DNA from: DASZQL01 sp964391865
GTDB taxonomy: Bacteria > Planctomycetota > Phycisphaerae > Phycisphaerales > UBA1924
NCBI GenBank assembly: GCA_964391865.1
Contig: CAYMNQ010000005.1
Coordinates: 310,001-374,000, forward strand
Direction: 5' to 3'
DNA length: 64,000 nt
Numbering within the stretch: position 1 is the first letter of the stretch; every line of letters begins with the position of its first letter. Position numbers and translations under genes: made by a program. Positions 61,419 through 64,000 of this stretch are shown in pieces. The notes beneath the pieces are model-generated. The model was given only the letters and a program-made list of their open reading frames with translations. It made no database searches and was not told the DNA's origin.

Positions 61419-63289
61419 GCGGTACCCCCGACTTTCGCAGGTGGCGACGTCTCGGCGACCATCTCGGTCAGCAGAGACGCCAACTCAGAGGGGACCGGCA
61501 GTATCTTGCCGACAATCGATCCGTATTGCGTTTTGTTCGCCCGAATAGTCGCGAGGATTTCGTCAAGTTGGGTCGGTTTGTCCATCTCGTCCCATTTCTT
61601 CCGGAGGGCTGCCGCGTGACGCTCGTTTTGGGTCTCGTGCTTGATGATCTCGGCGATCAGGGCGGTTCGATTGTCCTCGGTGACGATGCATGCCTCAAAG
61701 TCCTGGCCATTGGGAAGCACAACGACTCGGGAGTTTGTCGGAATGGTGGGCTGCCCGATGGCTGTCAGCGCATTGTTCACGGAAGTGATGGCCTCGGGCT
61801 CGCCATCCGAGAAAATGAACCATGGAATGCGAAAGCTCTCCGCCATGCGAAGAAACGGGAGATAGTTGCCACGCCCGCCGACTCCGATGAAGGTGTAGCC
61901 AAGGTCGTTCGGATGCTTTGTCCAATGAGCTGCTGCGAAATCGGGAAACGCCTGCTCCTCGGTCTCGCCCTCGAAGAACACGAGTGCCCGAGCAAAGAGC
62001 ATGTCACCCCGAGTATTCATGACCTGCCGATCGATCTTGCGCAGGTCCTCGGCGGTAAGGCACGCGGTTCCTGAGGCCGGAGCGATTCGCGACACCCGCG
62101 TTTCTTCGCCCACCTTGGAGAAGTGCCGCATGTGAGTAATCTCACACTGACTGCAAATGTAAGGGGAATGCGTGCTGATGATGCGTTGTCCCGGCATATT
62201 GCAGATCTGGCGGAACATCGCCCGCTGTGCCTGGGGGTGGAGGTGGGTTTCCGGCTCCTCAAGTGCCATCATGGGGTGAACGGCGCCCGACGTGCCCTGC
62301 TTCTGCCTCCAGGTCGTGAACGCCCAAAACGCGAAAAAGGTGCCGAGGCTGCGTGTTCCCATGCCCTGCTGATGAAGTGGAAAGGGCGGAGCACCCCGAG
62401 TCGAAAGCACCACGTCCATTCCTCGCGCGAGGTCGCGGAGGTGACGAGCAAGCGGCGTTATCGCGATGCTGTTCTGATCGCACGACAAAGTCTCGTGAAA
62501 GGCGCGTAGGTGTCCTTGGACGTGTGTGAAGACGGTGCTGTTATCGACGATGTCCTTGTTGATTTCCGTCAAGTCTTTCTCAATACGATCCACGTCCGCA
62601 GGGGTGAGCCCGTGCTCATCGACCAGCTTGCTCCAGAACGAAGTGCGTGAGCGGAGATCCTCGGCAATGTCCCGCTTGGCGTCCAAGAGATAGAGCGCAA
62701 GTGGCTCGACTTGCGCAGCCGTGACCGGAGGGACCTTCTCAACGGGCTTCGAGGCTTCCCACTTGGCGCTGTCCTTCTGCCAATCTTTCAGGAACCGACG
62801 TTCAAGGTTGTACTCGCCCTTGACAGCATTCCATTTGAACTCTGTCCGAATGGCAGCCAAATCGTGATCATCGTCGTCTTGCACGATGCCGGAGCCCCAC
62901 AGCTCCAGCCACGGGCTTCCTTGCGGGAACACGTCCGCGATAGCGCCGCCAGCGTCGGCTGGGCGAATCAGTATGTCGACAACCGCACTCCTGGACTTGG
63001 GCGCAGATACCTCGCTGGTACGGATGAACACGTCTTCGCTTGAAAGCCCTCGCTGGCCCGCGCCAATGGCGGCGAAGATGGCATTCAAGAAGCTGGTCTT
63101 GCCGGAGTTGTTCTGGCCGATGAGCAGCGTGAGCGCATCAAGCTCGACGTCAATGGAACACAAACACCGAAAGTAGCGCACGCGAACTTCTTTTACGAAG
63201 ATTCCACCGATGGGCGGGGTGGCGGGTGCGCCTTGAACAGGCACGACTCCCGTTGCAGGCGTGGCAGCTTGGCGGATGTTTTTGCTCAT
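61415..63289 (-). CDS. gajA: OLD-family ATPase-TOPRIM nuclease, GajA-like
   Basis: The 624-residue product has an ABC-type ATPase half with Walker A GQNNSGKTS (residues 58-66), MGTRSLGTFFAFWAF as the signature region, Walker B MALEEPETHLHP (341-352) and STHSPY (372-377). A TOPRIM domain follows: VFFEGETEEQAFPDF (E440, E444), GVGGRGN and FSDGEPEA, in which the usual second Asp of DxD is Glu. This is class 2 OLD-nuclease architecture as in GajA. The N-terminal 30 residues are an unconserved Pro/Ala-rich extension. It is coupled by ATGA to genes on both sides. Confidence 0.85.
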   Translation of the reverse strand: MSKNIRQAATPATGVVPVQGAPATPPIGGIFVKEVRVRYFRCLCSIDVELDALTLLIGQNNSGKTSFLNAIFAAIGAGQRGLSSEDVFIRTSEVSAPKSRSAVVDILIRPADAGGAIADVFPQGSPWLELWGSGIVQDDDDHDLAAIRTEFKWNAVKGEYNLERRFLKDWQKDSAKWEASKPVEKVPPVTAAQVEPLALYLLDAKRDIAEDLRSRTSFWSKLVDEHGLTPADVDRIEKDLTEINKDIVDNSTVFTHVQGHLRAFHETLSCDQNSIAITPLARHLRDLARGMDVVLSTRGAPPFPLHQQGMGTRSLGTFFAFWAFTTWRQKQGTSGAVHPMMALEEPETHLHPQAQRAMFRQICNMPGQRIISTHSPYICSQCEITHMRHFSKVGEETRVSRIAPASGTACLTAEDLRKIDRQVMNTRGDMLFARALVFFEGETEEQAFPDFAAAHWTKHPNDLGYTFIGVGGRGNYLPFLRMAESFRIPWFIFSDGEPEAITSVNNALTAIGQPTIPTNSRVVVLPNGQDFEACIVTEDNRTALIAEIIKHETQNERHAAALRKKWDEMDKPTQLDEILATIRANKTQYGSIVGKILPVPSELASLLTEMVAETSPPAKVGGTA

Positions 63290-64000
63290 TGGCTTTCACC
63301 CAGCATCTTCACGTCCAGCCCTTCAATCTCCTGAAGCGTCTTGCCCGCGATCCCCTGCAGGTCGCCGTACATGCCCGCGGTGGCGTCGATCACTTCGCGG
63401 ATCTGCTCTTCGCGTTTGGCGAACTGCTTGATCAGGAACTTCCGTTCCTTGTCCAAGTCCTCCTGCATGTCACCGAACTTCTCAACGATGGCTTGGATGC
63501 GGTGGCGGAAGCGCGGCCCGGTGAGGTACTGATAGACCATCTCCATCTTGGTCTGCTGGCCCTCGCCAGCCTGGCGGGCCGCCGCGAGTTCAGTGAGTGA
63601 GTGCCGCAGCGCGATGGCGACGGGGATCGCGCACTTGGGGTGCGAAACCCACACGCCATCGATGTGATCGAAGGACTCGACGCCTTTGGGCAGAACCTGC
63701 GACACGATGATGGCGATCTCGGCCTTCGCCGCGCGCTGGTCCTCACGGAGTTTGGCGAGCCAGCCGTCGGACCAGTTCTTGGTGCGCTTGGACTCCCACA
63801 GAATCGTGCCGCACACCTGGCCGAGCGAACCGAGAACACGGTGGAGCGCATCACCGCCGTGCTCGCCCTTGGCGACGGGCTCGATGGTGTCGCGAGGGAA
63901 CTTGGCGCGGAGGATGGCCTCGAGTTCGAGCTCCTGCACCTCGCCCTGAAGTTGCTGGGAGCCCTGCTCCATCTTCCGCTTCATCTCTTCGACCTGACGC
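63286..64000 (-). CDS. DUF2130 predicted nuclease, 5' end outside window
   Basis: The frame is open to the window edge (RQVEEM precedes the first Met at 63984), so the N-terminal coiled coil is cut. The visible part has EVQELELEAILRAKFPRDTIEPVAKGEHGGDALHRV, CGTILWESKRTKNWSDGWLAKLREDQRAAKAEIAIIVSQ and a long C-terminal coiled coil. GGDALH followed by WESK gives a D...ExK arrangement, consistent with a PD-(D/E)XK nuclease fold as proposed for DUF2130. It overlaps the OLD gene by ATGA and so belongs to the same operon. Confidence 0.75.
   Translation of the reverse strand, partial: RQVEEMKRKMEQGSQQLQGEVQELELEAILRAKFPRDTIEPVAKGEHGGDALHRVLGSLGQVCGTILWESKRTKNWSDGWLAKLREDQRAAKAEIAIIVSQVLPKGVESFDHIDGVWVSHPKCAIPVAIALRHSLTELAAARQAGEGQQTKMEMVYQYLTGPRFRHRIQAIVEKFGDMQEDLDKERKFLIKQFAKREEQIREVIDATAGMYGDLQGIAGKTLQEIEGLDVKMLGESQ

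Overview
The window looks like part of a chromosome of a GC-rich planctomycete, most likely of the Phycisphaerae. The evidence is the mix of typical planctomycete families: a Tat-exported DUF1501 protein paired with DUF1800, secreted proteins ending in dockerin-like GDxNGDGxVGLxD repeats, Cys-rich ACCxADGTCQDL repeats, small membrane proteins with a C-terminal zinc ribbon, and secretin-like periplasmic proteins. Gene density is high and most intergenic gaps are short. Several gaps are filled with degenerate heptamer or octamer repeats.

Layout. 1-11,100: central metabolism and cell-surface genes (SDR fragment, pgi, hpt, DUF4139 protein, M24 peptidase, secreted dockerin-like protein, DUF1501/DUF1800). 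11,300-15,600: a complete polyhydroxyalkanoate locus (reductase, class III synthase PhaC/PhaE, phasin, regulator PhaR), with a probable PhaR operator laid over the phasin promoter. 15,600-24,200: NYN nuclease, rpsU, a membrane pyrophosphatase with a large insertion, a POT-type transporter, a DUF481 outer-membrane protein and a degenerate HD-GYP protein. 24,200-28,600: a PTPS-III-like pterin enzyme and the gltX-glnS-DUF952 operon. 29,400-35,450: a C4-dicarboxylate/aspartate module (fumC, porin, aspA, dcuA). 35,500-38,040: rplK-rplA-rplJ-rplL without nusG or rpoBC beside it. 38,500-50,200: secreted glucose/sorbosone dehydrogenase-like protein, lipoprotein hydrolase, methyltransferase, two zinc-ribbon paralogues, thrS, nrdR and cdsA. 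50,400-57,000: two exported proteins, rimO, nadD and a nucleoside-phosphorylase-like gene.

From 57,060 to the right edge the window changes character. A tRNA-Glu(UUC) gene is followed by a large serine recombinase and a translationally coupled defence-type operon: a DUF2130 predicted nuclease (cut by the window edge), a GajA-like OLD/TOPRIM ATPase-nuclease and a GajB-like UvrD helicase. This is best read as an integrated element carrying a Gabija-type anti-phage system with an extra nuclease gene.

The most striking regulatory signal is upstream of thrS. A 20-codon leader ORF contains eight Thr codons, seven of them consecutive, followed by nested hairpins that can form a 1:2 / 2:3 / 3:4 attenuator ending in an intrinsic terminator. 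This predicts ribosome-mediated attenuation of threonyl-tRNA synthetase. Other points worth following are a gltX gene whose reading frame has absorbed an intergenic-type octamer repeat, a heptamer-repeat hairpin between rplJ and rplL, and a series of TAnnnT boxes only 6-9 bases before start codons that suggest leaderless transcripts.
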